In this document: positions 17,569 to 27,228 of the stretch, piece by piece
Layout: each line of letters opens with the position of its first letter
How positions within the stretch are numbered: the first letter of the stretch is position 1
Assembly (NCBI GenBank): GCA_024275315.1
Contig: JAJRZK010000024.1
Coordinates: 1-64,000, forward strand
Source of the DNA: Nitrospirota bacterium
Lineage (GTDB): Bacteria > Nitrospinota_A > UBA7883
Reading direction: 5' to 3'
DNA length: 64,000 nt
Position numbers and translations under genes: made by a program
Notes under the pieces: model-generated
Seen by the model: the letters and a program-made list of their open reading frames with translations, nothing else
Databases searched by the model: none
What the model was told of the DNA's origin: nothing

Positions 17569-18630
17569 ATGCCGAGCCAAGCAGGGCGGCGCAAGCCCTC
17601 TCCCGAATCGATCCAGGAGCCGCGCTGTCCCCTTTGCGGCGGTTCCGGCGAGCTTCTTCATCGGGATTTGACCGATCGGCTGTACGGGGTCGCGGGACGC
17701 TGGCGGTTGTCGCGTTGCGCAAACCGCGACTGCGGTCTCGCCTGGCTCGACCCGGCGCCGAAAGAGCTCGCGGCGGCGTATGAGAGCTACTACACACATG
17801 CGATCAGGGACGACGGCTCGTGGCGCCGGAGGCTTTATGAACGGTTGCGTAGCGGGTACCTGGCCACGCGCTTCGGCTATGGGGGTCGCAACACAGAGGT
17901 ATGGGAAAAATTCGGGGGGAACCTTCTGGCCTGCCTGCCTCATCGCTGCGCGGCTTTCGACGCCGGCGTGATGTGGCTACCCGCGCAACCAGGAGGCAAA
18001 CTGCTGGAGATCGGCTGTGGAAACGGCGACCTGCTGGAACGGATGGCGGCGCTCGGCTGGCAGGTTCAGGGCATCGAGCCCGATTCGAAATCCGCCGATA
18101 TCGCTCTCGCCCGGGGTTTGCCGGTCATCGTCGGCGAACTCGGCGACCTCGATGAGCTCGACGAACAGAAATTCGGTCCCGGCGCATTCGACGCGATCAT
18201 TATGAGCCACGTCATCGAGCATGTCGCCGACCCTGTCGCCCTGCTGCGGGCCTGCCGGAGAATTCTCAAAACCGATGGCCGCCTGGTGACGCTCACTCCC
18301 AACCTGGAAGCGCTCGGACGCCGCTGGTTCGGCCGCGACTGGTTGCACCTGGATCCGCCACGGCACCTGCATCTGTTTACACCGGAGTCCATGTTAATCG
18401 CATGCGACCAGGCTGGGTTTGTCAACGCCTCATGCCAGACCACCATACGCGACGCGAACTGGACCCTTGGCGCCAGCCTGGCGTTGCGTCTCAAGGGTCG
18501 CTACCGCATGGGGGAGCTGTCCTGGTTGACGCGAACCGCCGGACTGGCGCTTCTTTATCTGGAATGGTTTTACATATGGTTCGACGACCGGACGGGCGAA
18601 GAGTTGGTCGTCGTCGCGCGTAAAGGATGA
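17569..18630 (+). CDS. Zinc-ribbon class I methyltransferase
   Basis: Methyltransferase of 353 aa. An N-terminal cysteine cluster (Cys20-x2-Cys23 … Cys50-x4-Cys55) looks like a zinc ribbon. The core has motif I LLEIGCGNGD at 145-154, an acidic motif II (QGIEPDSKS) and IMSHVIEHVADP. Such proteins are common in O-antigen and capsule loci. By eye this gene and the next look richer in G+C than the preceding operon, which may mean separate acquisition. It overlaps the next gene by 4 bp. Confidence 0.84.
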   Translation: MPSQAGRRKPSPESIQEPRCPLCGGSGELLHRDLTDRLYGVAGRWRLSRCANRDCGLAWLDPAPKELAAAYESYYTHAIRDDGSWRRRLYERLRSGYLATRFGYGGRNTEVWEKFGGNLLACLPHRCAAFDAGVMWLPAQPGGKLLEIGCGNGDLLERMAALGWQVQGIEPDSKSADIALARGLPVIVGELGDLDELDEQKFGPGAFDAIIMSHVIEHVADPVALLRACRRILKTDGRLVTLTPNLEALGRRWFGRDWLHLDPPRHLHLFTPESMLIACDQAGFVNASCQTTIRDANWTLGASLALRLKGRYRMGELSWLTRTAGLALLYLEWFYIWFDDRTGEELVVVARKG

Positions 18631-19898
18631 TAAAAGCCTTGGTCAACTGGTCGCATTTTATACATCGAGTCAAATTTGAATTACGTCGCATCCATCGGCA
18701 GGGTTTCCCCGTTGTGTTTCTCAAGACGGTCGCCCGTCTGATCAGTGTGGCGCTCTGGTTGCTACTGTTACCGCTCACAATCATTTTGCATCTTGCGGGA
18801 TTCAGACGCGTCATGGTTTTTACCGATAGAATCGGGCACCTGGCCCTCGAGCCGGACTGCCTGCTCAAGGAGCGGGCCCTTGGCCTTGTTCGCTGGCGCC
18901 GGTGGTTCATTCTCGCTCCGCCAAGGCGCGTCGCCAACAGGCGCCTGTTGAATTACTGGAAACCCCTGATTCGTATCCATGAGAGCAGGGCTGTTTGCTT
19001 TGTACTGGAGAGCATGAGCCTTTGGGGGTTTATGCGCCATGACGTCTCCCGCTACGTCCTCGCCATCAACAAGGCTCAGGCCGCTTACCGGATCTATGCG
19101 CTATGGGGAGACCGCCCCCCCCTGCTCACCATCACAGAGGCGGACGAGAGATGGGGCGCGCAGGCGTTGCGCCAGTTGGGATTACCCGACGGGGCGTGGT
19201 TTGTCTGCGTTCATGTCAGAGAGCGCGGCTTCTCACCCGTCGACGAGGAACTCCACGCCCACCGCAACGGCGACATTGAAGCGGTTTTACCTGCCATACG
19301 GGAAATCACCAGCCGGGGGGGATGGGTCATAAGAATCGGCGACCCCACCGGCAAACAACTGCCACCTTTACCCCAAGTCATAGATTATGCGCACCACACC
19401 CTGAAAAGCGAGCGGCTCGATATCATTCTTTGCGCCAAGGCCCGGTTTATTCTTGGCAACACATCGGGCATCGCCCTGGTAGGCTCGGCTTTCGGTGTGC
19501 CATGCGCGCTGGCCAATATGATTCCGTTTCCAGCCCTGGGGCTTGGTTTAAACGATATCAGCATCCCAAAGTTGCTTTGGTCTGGAGATTTGTCACGATA
19601 TCTGAGATATCAGGAGATTCTGGATTCCCCGATATCGAGTTTTATATATGCAATCCAATATCGGGAGAATGGAATCAGGGTGGTGGATAATTCAGCGGAG
19701 GATATTCGATCGCTCGTGGTGGAAATGTTTCAGAAACTCGAGGGCCGGGACCGGAATGGTAAAATTAACGAGACGCAAAGCGCGGAAGTGGTTAATAAAC
19801 TCAAACCCCATCATTACGGGTATGGGAGTGTCGCCACTATCGGCTCTTGTTTTATTCGGAAAAACAAAGAGCTGTTCAAAGGCCTGGTCCCGGAGTGA
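18627..19898 (+). CDS. Putative glycosyltransferase, TIGR04372-like
   Basis: Protein of 423 aa resembling the TIGR04372 putative glycosyltransferase family, often found in surface-polysaccharide loci. Recognised segments are FVCVHVRERGF, the repeated turn region GGWVIRIGDPTGK, IDYAHHTLKSERLDIILCAKARFILGNTSG and the following glycine-rich helix. Residues about 33-58 are strongly hydrophobic, so it is probably anchored to the inner membrane. It overlaps the preceding methyltransferase by 4 bp and is the last gene before the IS-like repeats and tRNA-Ser. CGGAG/CTCCG around its stop codon could form a weak hairpin, without a T-tract. Confidence 0.75.
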   Translation: MIKALVNWSHFIHRVKFELRRIHRQGFPVVFLKTVARLISVALWLLLLPLTIILHLAGFRRVMVFTDRIGHLALEPDCLLKERALGLVRWRRWFILAPPRRVANRRLLNYWKPLIRIHESRAVCFVLESMSLWGFMRHDVSRYVLAINKAQAAYRIYALWGDRPPLLTITEADERWGAQALRQLGLPDGAWFVCVHVRERGFSPVDEELHAHRNGDIEAVLPAIREITSRGGWVIRIGDPTGKQLPPLPQVIDYAHHTLKSERLDIILCAKARFILGNTSGIALVGSAFGVPCALANMIPFPALGLGLNDISIPKLLWSGDLSRYLRYQEILDSPISSFIYAIQYRENGIRVVDNSAEDIRSLVVEMFQKLEGRDRNGKINETQSAEVVNKLKPHHYGYGSVATIGSCFIRKNKELFKGLVPE

Positions 19899-19958
19899 AG
19901 CTCCGCGCCCGACTCCGCAGAAAACTTTGCTACCTCTCGACAATCCGTTCGGCGAGGC

Positions 19959-19996
19959 TGTCACCTGTGTCTTAGGTACGTTCTGTTACCTATGTC
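19959..19996. mobile_element. Possible insertion-sequence end remnant next to tRNA-Ser
   Basis: TGTCACCTGTGTC (19959-19971) and TGTTACCTATGTC (19984-19996) are imperfect direct repeats 25 bp apart, followed by a GGTCGGACC stretch. Repeated ACCTATGTC words followed by a GTCGGACC-like stretch resemble the transposase-binding ends of IS481-type elements as I remember them. No transposase gene is present, so at best this is a solo end or scar. Confidence 0.35.
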
Positions 19997-20019
19997 TACG
20001 GGTCGGACCAAAATCAAAA

Positions 20020-20105
20020 TGGCGGAGAGGGCAGGATTCGAACCTGCGGAACTTTCGTTCAACGGTTTTCAAGACCGCCGCCTTAAACCGCTCGGCCACC
20101 CCTCC
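20020..20105 (-). tRNA. tRNA-Ser (anticodon UGA)
   Basis: Class II tRNA with a long variable arm. The acceptor stem GGAGGGG pairs with CCTCTCC through one G-U pair, the D-arm is GCCGAGCGG, the anticodon loop is CTTGAAA (anticodon UGA) and the T-arm is GGTTCGAATCC. The CCA end is encoded. It reads UCA-type serine codons. Its 3' end faces the glycan region and the IS-like repeats, the usual side for integration of genomic islands. Confidence 0.96.
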
Positions 20106-20183
20106 TTATGTTCCGGATAATATAGCATAACCGGCCTAAGAATTATCTGGCAGGTTCGCCCGCGCCGTTACGATCGCCGTCGT

Positions 20184-20786
20184 TCACCAGATCAGAGAGC
20201 AGGCGTCGTAGAACTTGTTCAGATAGGAGTAGGATCTCGATCCGTTGTCCTCGAATTTCAGCCCGATCTGGTTTTCGTCTTTTCTTGTTTTAACACTGCG
20301 CACAACGCACGGGAGCTTGTCCACCATCTCCCCGGAGGGCATGGTTGTTGTGATCACGCATTTATCATTGTGCTTCAGGCTCGTTTTCTTGCAGACAAAA
20401 AGACCTCCGCCTTCGCTCAAATCTATCAGGGCCCCTTCCGAGACAGAAGAACCGGAGCTTAGCCTGGCTGGAAGAAACGTGCTGACTCGCTTGCTTTTTC
20501 GCAAGTTGATGCTCTGGAAAGAATCGGGGTATTCGGCCATCCAAACACTGATCGGTTTTGTGTACGCTTTTTTAAGGCCCGTCTCGAACCCGTGCACCAT
20601 GCCATCGCTCAGGAGCCGGACTATGAAAATCGCGTTATGTGGTATGACGACATATCTGCGGTTTACTATCGGTATGTCAAAAGCTATATATTCCGGAACC
20701 GAATAACCCCTGATGGCGGAGGCGTATTTCACATTGTCGATTTCTATCTGGCATATATCACCGACCGAAATTTTTACCTTGTCCAC
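20184..20786 (-). CDS. PilZ-domain c-di-GMP-binding protein (paralogue 1)
   Basis: Protein of 200 aa with an N-terminal YcgR-like beta domain (about 1-95) and a C-terminal PilZ domain. The c-di-GMP motif is intact: R-K-S-K-R (RxxxR), then DLSEGG (D-x-S-x-x-G). It is closely related to the next upstream gene; IVRLLSDGMVHGFETGLKKAYTKP matches IVRFLDEGMVHGFETTLVKSYTKP there with few changes. It has a GTG start with a weak ribosome-binding site. A 239-bp AT-rich gap separates it from paralogue 2, suggesting its own promoter. Likely an effector of motility, pili or exopolysaccharide. Confidence 0.85.
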   Translation of the reverse strand: MDKVKISVGDICQIEIDNVKYASAIRGYSVPEYIAFDIPIVNRRYVVIPHNAIFIVRLLSDGMVHGFETGLKKAYTKPISVWMAEYPDSFQSINLRKSKRVSTFLPARLSSGSSVSEGALIDLSEGGGLFVCKKTSLKHNDKCVITTTMPSGEMVDKLPCVVRSVKTRKDENQIGLKFEDNGSRSYSYLNKFYDACSLIW

Positions 20787-21025
20787 AGCTTTCGCACCCT
20801 GTTCCGTTGCGCCTGGCCCTACTTGAATTATTGTAACTTTACGATACCTTATTTACTAATAAAATAATCATGCCCCTATTCTGGTCTGTCGCAAAGAGTG
20901 GCCTTAACTAATTTATATTATGCGTATTACAAAACAGGAAAGGGCGGATAAAAATCGTGAATGATATGAAACGTGACAAGAACCCACATGGCTCATCTTC
21001 TTGGTGCGGTAGTTATGTGATTACG
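20787..21025. other. AT-rich intergenic gap between PilZ paralogues
   Basis: This 239-bp gap holds no recognisable gene. It is clearly more AT-rich than the flanking genes and probably carries the promoter of PilZ paralogue 1, but I could not fix a convincing -35/-10 pair. Confidence 0.5.
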
Positions 21026-21655
21026 TTATACCCACATTACCCGACAGGAGTCATAAAACGATTTGAAGCGCAAATAGGGTTTCCCCTTGTCTTCAAGGAA
21101 ACACAGACCAACCTGCACATGGTTTTGTATTGTCTGGACCGAGCAAACTTTGCACTTGATGTTTTCCACTTCTCCGCTAGAGGGGAACGAAACGCTGACA
21201 TGGCAAGTCGCGCCCTTGCTGAAATTCGATTCGTCGGCGTCGATCGTGGAAAACAGGCCCCCTTTTTCGCTTATGTCGATTATAGCTCCGTCGAAAAAGG
21301 TGCTCGCCTTGGTTTCCAGCCGTGTCGGTAAAAGAGTGCTGATTCTTCTGCTTTGACGCATGTTAATGGTTTTGAATTTATACGGATAATCCGCCACCCA
21401 CAGGTTGAACGGTTTTGTATACGACTTTACCAGCGTCGTCTCGAAACCGTGGACCATTCCCTCGTCCAGAAATCGAACGATAAATATGGAACCGGCGGGG
21501 ATGACCTCATATTTACCCTTTACTATCGGAATATCCAGCAACACATATTTTGGAGCGCAAACCCCCCTGAAGACGGACCGGTATTTTATCACCCCGATCT
21601 GTACCTGGCACAATTCCCCCACGGGGATTACGATGTCATTCCTGTTGTCGCTCAA
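21026..21655 (-). CDS. PilZ-domain c-di-GMP-binding protein (paralogue 2)
   Basis: Protein of 209 aa with the same two-domain layout as paralogue 1. The RxxxR motif is R-Q-S-R-R in NMRQSRRIS and the second motif is DISEKGG. It starts with TTG 8 bp after paralogue 3, with an AAGGTAG stretch upstream, so the two are probably co-translated. Sharing of whole segments with paralogue 1 shows a recent local duplication. Confidence 0.85.
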   Translation of the reverse strand: MSDNRNDIVIPVGELCQVQIGVIKYRSVFRGVCAPKYVLLDIPIVKGKYEVIPAGSIFIVRFLDEGMVHGFETTLVKSYTKPFNLWVADYPYKFKTINMRQSRRISTLLPTRLETKASTFFDGAIIDISEKGGLFSTIDADESNFSKGATCHVSVSFPSSGEVENIKCKVCSVQTIQNHVQVGLCFLEDKGKPYLRFKSFYDSCRVMWV

Positions 21656-21663
21656 TTTGCCCG

Positions 21664-22293
21664 CTACCTTATCTGGTAAGCCTGTACTTGTTTAAGGAAC
21701 TCTCTCAAGGGATTGAGCTCATCGTCGTCGATCACATCAAACTCCACACCGTACGAGTTTTTATCGCCCAGGTTGGTTTCCGCTCTCAGGATGCACGCCA
21801 GCTTGTCAATGCGCGAGCCTGTTGGGAAATCGATTTGCAGGAAGATTTTCGAACCGACATGGTATGTTTTCTGGCAGACCAGCTTGCACCCACCTTCGCT
21901 TATGTCGGTGATCACCCCGACATCGTCGGCTTGGCCGGTTTCGGCGCTCCTGGATATGGTCACTGGTAGCGTGGCGTTGTAACGTTCGTTCTGGCGGTAC
22001 GAGGTGGCCATGATATCGTCCGGATACCGCAACACGACCAGCTTGAACTCCATGAGAACCCCGAGTTGCGTTGTGGTAAAACCATAGTAGCGCCCCTTGC
22101 CGAAAAGCCTTCCTATAATTTCGGAGCTATCAGGCCGGCTCCAGGATATGTCCGGCATCTCGACCAGCAAATAGTGGCTATTCTTCCAGCCGCGCAAAAC
22201 CGCCTTGGACACTTTTGAGCCTTTTTCAAGGGATAGCTCCATCCCGGTTTCCAGGTTCAGGGTCTCGTTCATCTGTTTTACCCGTAACATCAC
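21664..22293 (-). CDS. PilZ-domain c-di-GMP-binding protein (paralogue 3)
   Basis: The most divergent of the three tandem PilZ proteins, 209 aa from the longest start. RxxxR is R-Q-N-E-R in YRQNERYNATLP and the second motif is DISEGGC. The N-terminal domain (about 10-105) is YcgR-like with YYGFTTTQLGVLMEFKLVVLRYP. The first codons offer GTG, ATG and a later ATG (22273), so the start is uncertain by up to 7 residues. It heads the PilZ operon, with a perfect -10 box about 50 bp upstream. Confidence 0.83.
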   Translation of the reverse strand: MMLRVKQMNETLNLETGMELSLEKGSKVSKAVLRGWKNSHYLLVEMPDISWSRPDSSEIIGRLFGKGRYYGFTTTQLGVLMEFKLVVLRYPDDIMATSYRQNERYNATLPVTISRSAETGQADDVGVITDISEGGCKLVCQKTYHVGSKIFLQIDFPTGSRIDKLACILRAETNLGDKNSYGVEFDVIDDDELNPLREFLKQVQAYQIR

Positions 22294-22346
22294 CGAAAGA
22301 ATCTGCGCAAAATACGCTGGGATAATTTACAATGGTTCGCCGCTTT

Positions 22347-22352
22347 ATTATA
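22347..22352 (-). promoter_or_regulatory. Candidate -10 box for PilZ operon
   Basis: Perfect TATAAT on the minus strand, about 50 nt upstream of the PilZ paralogue 3 start. No good -35 exists at 17 bp; TTGCCA lies 23 bp upstream. Between this box and the serS stop is a 7-bp-stem hairpin (ACGCCGT/ACGGTGT) without a T-tract, which may end serS transcription weakly. Confidence 0.35.
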
Positions 22353-22439
22353 GTACATTGCTTGCCTTGCGCGGCTGGCAATGCCATACAGACCTCGACG
22401 CAACACCGTCTTGCACGGCGTCACAGGATGTCGTTACGG

Positions 22440-23711
22440 TCAGCGGATAGTTTCCAGCCCGTTCATATATGGCCGCAGAGCTTTTGGAATCGAAATGGAA
22501 CCGTCATCGCACTGCATGTTTTCCATGATCGCCACAACAGTTCTGCCTACGGCCAGACCGGATCCGTTCAGGGTATGGACATATTCCGGTTTGGATTTTT
22601 TCCCCCTGCGAACACGTATATTCGCCCGGCGGGCCTGGTAATCTGTAAACCAGGAGCATGAAGAAATTTCCCTGTATTTGCCCTGGGACGGAACCCATAC
22701 CTCCAGATCATAGGTTTTGGCCGCGGAAAAACCGAGATCGCCTCCACACAGGTTCACCACCCGGTACGGCAGGTTTAGCCTGCGCAGGATCTCCTCGGCG
22801 TTGCCTGTCAGTTTTTCCAGCTCTGATTCCGCCTCTTCGGCGTACGCCAGCTTGACCAGCTCTACCTTGTTGAACTGGTGCTGGCGGATCAGCCCGGTGG
22901 TATCGCGCCCGTAAGACCCCGCCTCCGACCGGAAACATGGAGTAAAAGCACACATAAGCACCGGCATGTCGGCTCCATCGAGAATCTCGCCAGCATACAG
23001 GTTTGTAAGGGGCGCCTCGGCGGTCGGGATAAGCCAGTAATCCGTGGAGCTGATCTTGAACAGGTCATCTTTAAATTTCGGCAGTTGGCCTGTGCCGGTC
23101 ATGGTGTCGCTGTTTACCAGGTATGGAGGAGCCACTTCCAGATAGCCATGTTCGCGTGTGTGAATATCAAGCATGAAATTGATCAGGGCCCGCTCCAGTT
23201 CGGCGCCTGGTCCCTTGTAGACGGTGAACCTGGCCCCGGCGATCTTCGCGGCCCTGGAAAAATCCAGAATGCCCAGCGCCTCGCCCAGCTCCACATGCGA
23301 CCTGGGTCTGAACGTGAATTCCGGTGTTTCGCCCCAGCGTCTTATTTCCACATTAAAGGACTCGTCATCGCCTTCCGGTATGGTTTCATCAGGCGTGTTC
23401 GGAATTGTCAGCAGTTTCGACCGGATATCGGACTCGATGTTTTTTAACGAGCTCTCCAGCTCTTTTATTTCAGAGCCGATCCTGCGGGATTCGGACTGGA
23501 TGTCATCCGCGTTTTCCCCCGATTTTTTTCGCGCTCCGATTATCCTGCTGATTTCGTTGCGGGCGCGTTTGAGCTCATCGGTCTTATGAACCAGATGGAG
23601 CCGGTCCTTGTCGAGCTTCAGCAATCCGCCGATGTCATAATCGCCCCCCCGCTTTTCGAGCAGGGCGCGTACACGCTGTTCGTTTTCCCTGATCGATTTT
23701 ATATCCAGCAT
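22440..23711 (-). CDS. serS: Seryl-tRNA synthetase
   Basis: Class II aminoacyl-tRNA synthetase of 423 aa that charges tRNA-Ser (and tRNA-Sec). Residues 1 to about 110 form the long coiled-coil tRNA-binding arm, rich in Glu/Lys/Leu. The catalytic core has TAEAPLTNLYAGE, motif 2 FRSEAGSYGRDTTGLIRQHQ and motif 3 GSGLAVGRTVVAIMENMQ. The length is typical. It begins 8 bp after the TPR lipoprotein gene, so gyrA, the lipoprotein gene and serS appear to be one transcription unit. A tRNA-Ser gene lies about 2.3 kb away. Confidence 0.97.
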   Translation of the reverse strand: MLDIKSIRENEQRVRALLEKRGGDYDIGGLLKLDKDRLHLVHKTDELKRARNEISRIIGARKKSGENADDIQSESRRIGSEIKELESSLKNIESDIRSKLLTIPNTPDETIPEGDDESFNVEIRRWGETPEFTFRPRSHVELGEALGILDFSRAAKIAGARFTVYKGPGAELERALINFMLDIHTREHGYLEVAPPYLVNSDTMTGTGQLPKFKDDLFKISSTDYWLIPTAEAPLTNLYAGEILDGADMPVLMCAFTPCFRSEAGSYGRDTTGLIRQHQFNKVELVKLAYAEEAESELEKLTGNAEEILRRLNLPYRVVNLCGGDLGFSAAKTYDLEVWVPSQGKYREISSCSWFTDYQARRANIRVRRGKKSKPEYVHTLNGSGLAVGRTVVAIMENMQCDDGSISIPKALRPYMNGLETIR

Positions 23712-23719
23712 GCCATTCG

Positions 23720-24538
23720 CTACCGTTTTCTCATTCTCATGCGCTTGTTGAGCGAGTCGATTTTCCTGTCCACCAGCTCTTTGTCGGGAAATTCCTTTTT
23801 CATGGTCTCATAAACCTCAAGCGCCTCTTTAAGCTGGTCCATATCCTCATAGGCCGAGGCGACGCTGAGATGGATGTCGTACAGGTATTTGTTGCCAGGA
23901 TAATCGTGCAACAATTGCTTTAGCAGTACAATCGCTTTTTTCGGCTCGCCATTTATCAACCTGGAGCTTGCCACCTGGTAGCGCGCGTCCAGGGCAAGAT
24001 CACTATCGGGATACTCCTGAAGAAGGGTTTGGTACTCGATGATCGCCTGGGCGTATTCATGCTTGTTAAAATACGCCTTGGCTATAAGATACCTGTATGC
24101 GTCCGGTTTGACTGAGTCGGAAAACTCGCTGAGGATTCTTTGGTATTGCAGGATCGCAAGATCATGATCGCCCAGCGAGCGCTCGTATATCTCCGCGATA
24201 TACTTGTATGCGCGCAGTGTAAGCTTGCTCTTGTCTTCACGCTCGACGACCCGGGAAAAATAATCAAGCGCCCGGGTGGGATCGTCCAGATTCAGGTAGT
24301 GTATCTCCCCCAGGCGGAAAAGGGCCATGGACGCAAGTTTCGAGTCGGGATATTCCGCCGTAATCAACCGGAACTTGTCAACCGCCTCGACATATTCATC
24401 CTTTAGCCAATGATCCTGGGCCGAGTCGTACAGCGCCTTGTCCCGCCCCTGGCAACCGGATAAAACCATCAGCAGCATAAGAAAAAATCCCTGCGTGGCA
24501 TTCCGTACCCATGAGCGTTTAATCCGCCTTTGCGTCAT
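23720..24538 (-). CDS. TPR-repeat lipoprotein (BamD/YfiO-like)
   Basis: Lipoprotein of 272 aa. A basic N-terminus and hydrophobic stretch lead to the lipobox LSGC with Cys29, followed by Gln-Gly, consistent with outer-membrane sorting. The rest is about five TPR-like repeats (for example [30 protein letters not shown]). I chose the ATG at 24538, which overlaps the end of gyrA by 20 bp and has AGGAGCAGGA upstream; a longer frame to 24592 lacks support. Similar proteins work in outer-membrane assembly (BamD) or as Tol-Pal partners, but specific assignment is not possible. Confidence 0.82.
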   Translation of the reverse strand: MTQRRIKRSWVRNATQGFFLMLLMVLSGCQGRDKALYDSAQDHWLKDEYVEAVDKFRLITAEYPDSKLASMALFRLGEIHYLNLDDPTRALDYFSRVVEREDKSKLTLRAYKYIAEIYERSLGDHDLAILQYQRILSEFSDSVKPDAYRYLIAKAYFNKHEYAQAIIEYQTLLQEYPDSDLALDARYQVASSRLINGEPKKAIVLLKQLLHDYPGNKYLYDIHLSVASAYEDMDQLKEALEVYETMKKEFPDKELVDRKIDSLNKRMRMRKR

Positions 24539-26981
24539 CCTGGTCCTGCTCCTGCAACCTGCCCACGGATTGAACCCGGTCTCCTTTGCCAAGGCTGATC
24601 ACCCGAACTCCTTTCGTGTTGCGACCGATAACGGACACATCGGAAGCCTCGATACGTATCACCACGCCTGAACCGCTGATTATTATCAGGTCGTCACCGG
24701 CCTCGACACGTTTGACAGCCACAACAGGGCCCGACGAAGAGTCGATCTTGATATCTATCACGCCCTTCCCCCCGCGCCGCTGCAGCGGATACCTGGCCAG
24801 CTGGGTCCTCTTACCATACCCGTCTTCCCTGATTGTAAAATAGGACGCCTGCCCTTTGTCGTCCTGGTCAAACATGGCCATGCCGACAACAGAGCCGCCT
24901 TCCAAAAGGGATATGGCGCGAACGCCCCTGGCCGATCTACCCATGGGGCGGATGTCGTTTTCGTGGAACCGGATAGCGTATCCATAGCTGGTGGACAGGA
25001 CAACGTTCTGCCTGCCATCGGTGACGTTCGCGGCGATAACGTCGTCATCGTCGTCGAGACCGGTGGCGATGATGCCGCCCGCGTGAATTCTTGAAAAAGC
25101 GTCCAGGCTGGTCTTTTTAATATATCCCTTGCGCGTGGCGGTCACCAGGAACATGTCTTTACCGAAAGCCTTCACCGGAAATATCGTCGCCACTTTTTCC
25201 TCCGGCTGAAGCTGGATCAGGTTTACCACGGCCTTGCCCTTCGCCACCCTGGAGGCGGCCGGTATTTCGTACACTTTCTTACGGAAAATACGCCCGCGGT
25301 TGGTGAAAAACAGGATATTGTCATGCGTGGATGCGACGAAAAGATCCTGTACGATGTCCTCCTCTTTCATCCTCATACCCTTCACCCCCTTGCCGCCACG
25401 TTTCTGGGCGCGAAATTCGGCTACCGGGTTGCGCTTTATATATCCGGACATCGAGGTGGTCACAACCATGTCCTCCTCGGCTATCAGGTCCTCCATGTCC
25501 ACTTCGCTCTCAACGGGAACCAGGCGGGTGCGCCTTTCGTCACCGAACACGGTTTTGAGGGTCAGCAGTTCTTTTTTGATAATATTGAGCTTTTCATCCT
25601 CATGGTCGCGGATATACTCCAGCCTCTCTATCGTCTGCAATATTTGCTTCCTCTCGTCGATTATCTTGCGCCTCTCCATCCCGGTGAGCCTTTGGAGCCG
25701 CAACTCTAAAATCGCTTTCGCCTGCTCCAGCGTGAACCCGAATTGTTCCACAAGCCCCGACCTGGCCTGTTCCGGTCCCTCCGCGGCCCTGATCAGCTTT
25801 ATGACTTCATTGAGATTTTCAAGGGCCTTGACGTATCCGGCCAGGATATGCTCCCGTTGCCCGGCTTTTCTCAGGTCGAACAGCGTCCTGCGTGTGACAA
25901 TCACGCGGCGGTGCTCCACGAAATGAAAAAGAGCCTCCTTCAGGTTAAGCTGTCTCGGCCGCCCGTTCACCAGGGCGATCATGATCACGCCAAAAGTGTC
26001 CTGTAGCTGGGTATGCTTGTAAAGCTGGTTAAGCGCCACCTGGCCGACGGCGTCTTTTTTAAGCTCTATCACCACACGCATCCCTTCACGGTCCGATTCG
26101 TCCCGTATATCGGATATGCCGGTGATTTTCTTGTCCTTGGTAAGCTCGGCGATTTTCTCCACCAGCTTGGCCTTGTTTACCTGGTAGGGAATCTCGTTGA
26201 TGACGATTCGCTCCCGGTTCCCCTTTTCCATCTGTTCGATTTCCGCCTTGCCGCGCATCACTATCAGCCCGCGCCCCGTGACATAGGCCTCGCGGATGCC
26301 CGCGGAGCCGTGAATCTCCCCCGCGGTGGGGAAATCAGGCCCTTTTATATGCTCCATCAGGTCGAATACGCTGCATTCGGGATTGTCGATAAGGTGAACC
26401 AGACCGTCGACCACCTCGCCAAGGTTGTGGGGCGGGATATTTGTCGCCATCCCCACCGCGATGCCGCTGGCGCCGTTTATCAGAAGGTTGGGAATCTTCG
26501 ACGGCAGGACCTTGGGTTCGCTTTCGGATTCGTCGTAGTTCGGGATGAAATCGACCGTTTCCTTGTCCAGGTCCTCAAGCAATTCAGCGCTTATTTTCTC
26601 GAGCCGGGCTTCGGTGTAACGCATGGCCGCAGGAGAATCGCCGTCTATGGAGCCGAAGTTGCCCTGGCCATCCACCAGCCTGTAACGCAATGAAAAAACC
26701 TGCGCCATTCGGACAAGGGCGTCATAAACCGCGGCGTCGCCGTGTGGGTGGTATTTGGCTATGACTTCACCGACCGTCCGGGCGGATTTCTTGTACGCTT
26801 TGTTATGGTGGTTGCCCATCCCGTGCATCGCATACAGAATCCTGCGGTGCACAGGTTTTAACCCGTCCCGCACGTCCGGCAACGCACGGGACACGATCAC
26901 GCTCATTGAATATTCGAGAAAAGACGATTTCATCTCGTCTTCTATGGCGACGGGAAGAGTCCTCAGATTTGCTTCAGTCAT
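24519..26981 (-). CDS. gyrA: DNA gyrase subunit A
   Basis: Type II topoisomerase subunit of 820 aa that cuts and rejoins DNA during negative supercoiling, with GyrB as partner. The catalytic tyrosine is Tyr122 ([10 protein letters not shown]). The C-terminal domain carries the GyrA box QRRGGKG at 734-740, which marks gyrase rather than topoisomerase IV. Numbering matches E. coli in the quinolone region: position 83 is Ala ([10 protein letters not shown]) and position 87 is Asp. Ala83 in place of Ser is known to lower quinolone sensitivity in some bacteria. It starts the gyrA-lipoprotein-serS unit. Confidence 0.97.
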   Translation of the reverse strand: MTEANLRTLPVAIEDEMKSSFLEYSMSVIVSRALPDVRDGLKPVHRRILYAMHGMGNHHNKAYKKSARTVGEVIAKYHPHGDAAVYDALVRMAQVFSLRYRLVDGQGNFGSIDGDSPAAMRYTEARLEKISAELLEDLDKETVDFIPNYDESESEPKVLPSKIPNLLINGASGIAVGMATNIPPHNLGEVVDGLVHLIDNPECSVFDLMEHIKGPDFPTAGEIHGSAGIREAYVTGRGLIVMRGKAEIEQMEKGNRERIVINEIPYQVNKAKLVEKIAELTKDKKITGISDIRDESDREGMRVVIELKKDAVGQVALNQLYKHTQLQDTFGVIMIALVNGRPRQLNLKEALFHFVEHRRVIVTRRTLFDLRKAGQREHILAGYVKALENLNEVIKLIRAAEGPEQARSGLVEQFGFTLEQAKAILELRLQRLTGMERRKIIDERKQILQTIERLEYIRDHEDEKLNIIKKELLTLKTVFGDERRTRLVPVESEVDMEDLIAEEDMVVTTSMSGYIKRNPVAEFRAQKRGGKGVKGMRMKEEDIVQDLFVASTHDNILFFTNRGRIFRKKVYEIPAASRVAKGKAVVNLIQLQPEEKVATIFPVKAFGKDMFLVTATRKGYIKKTSLDAFSRIHAGGIIATGLDDDDDVIAANVTDGRQNVVLSTSYGYAIRFHENDIRPMGRSARGVRAISLLEGGSVVGMAMFDQDDKGQASYFTIREDGYGKRTQLARYPLQRRGGKGVIDIKIDSSSGPVVAVKRVEAGDDLIIISGSGVVIRIEASDVSVIGRNTKGVRVISLGKGDRVQSVGRLQEQDQDDAKAD

Positions 26982-27031
26982 TCTGTCTCTTTAAAAATGT
27001 ACCAATAATTATCGATGTAGCACAATCGGGC

Positions 27032-27060
27032 ATTTTATCATTTTTCATGCCTGTATTAAA
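27032..27060 (-). promoter_or_regulatory. Candidate promoter for gyrA
   Basis: On the minus strand TAAAAT (27032-27037) lies 17 bp from a weak TTTAAT (27055-27060), giving a leader of about 45 nt to the gyrA ATG. The remaining gap to 27228 (end of the cytochrome b gene) shows no gene and no clear terminator. Confidence 0.3.
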
Positions 27061-27228
27061 CCTTTTTATTTGATAATTGACGTGGAAAATCAACGAATTA
27101 CACCGCGACACCACCGATCCGGCCTGTAATGTTCGACGTACAGCTCCGCGCTGTTCGTCCAAAACCCGGGAATGATCGGCTACCCTGGCGGGTTAAGCGG
27201 GATGAATTAAAAAGTCAATACAAAGCGG

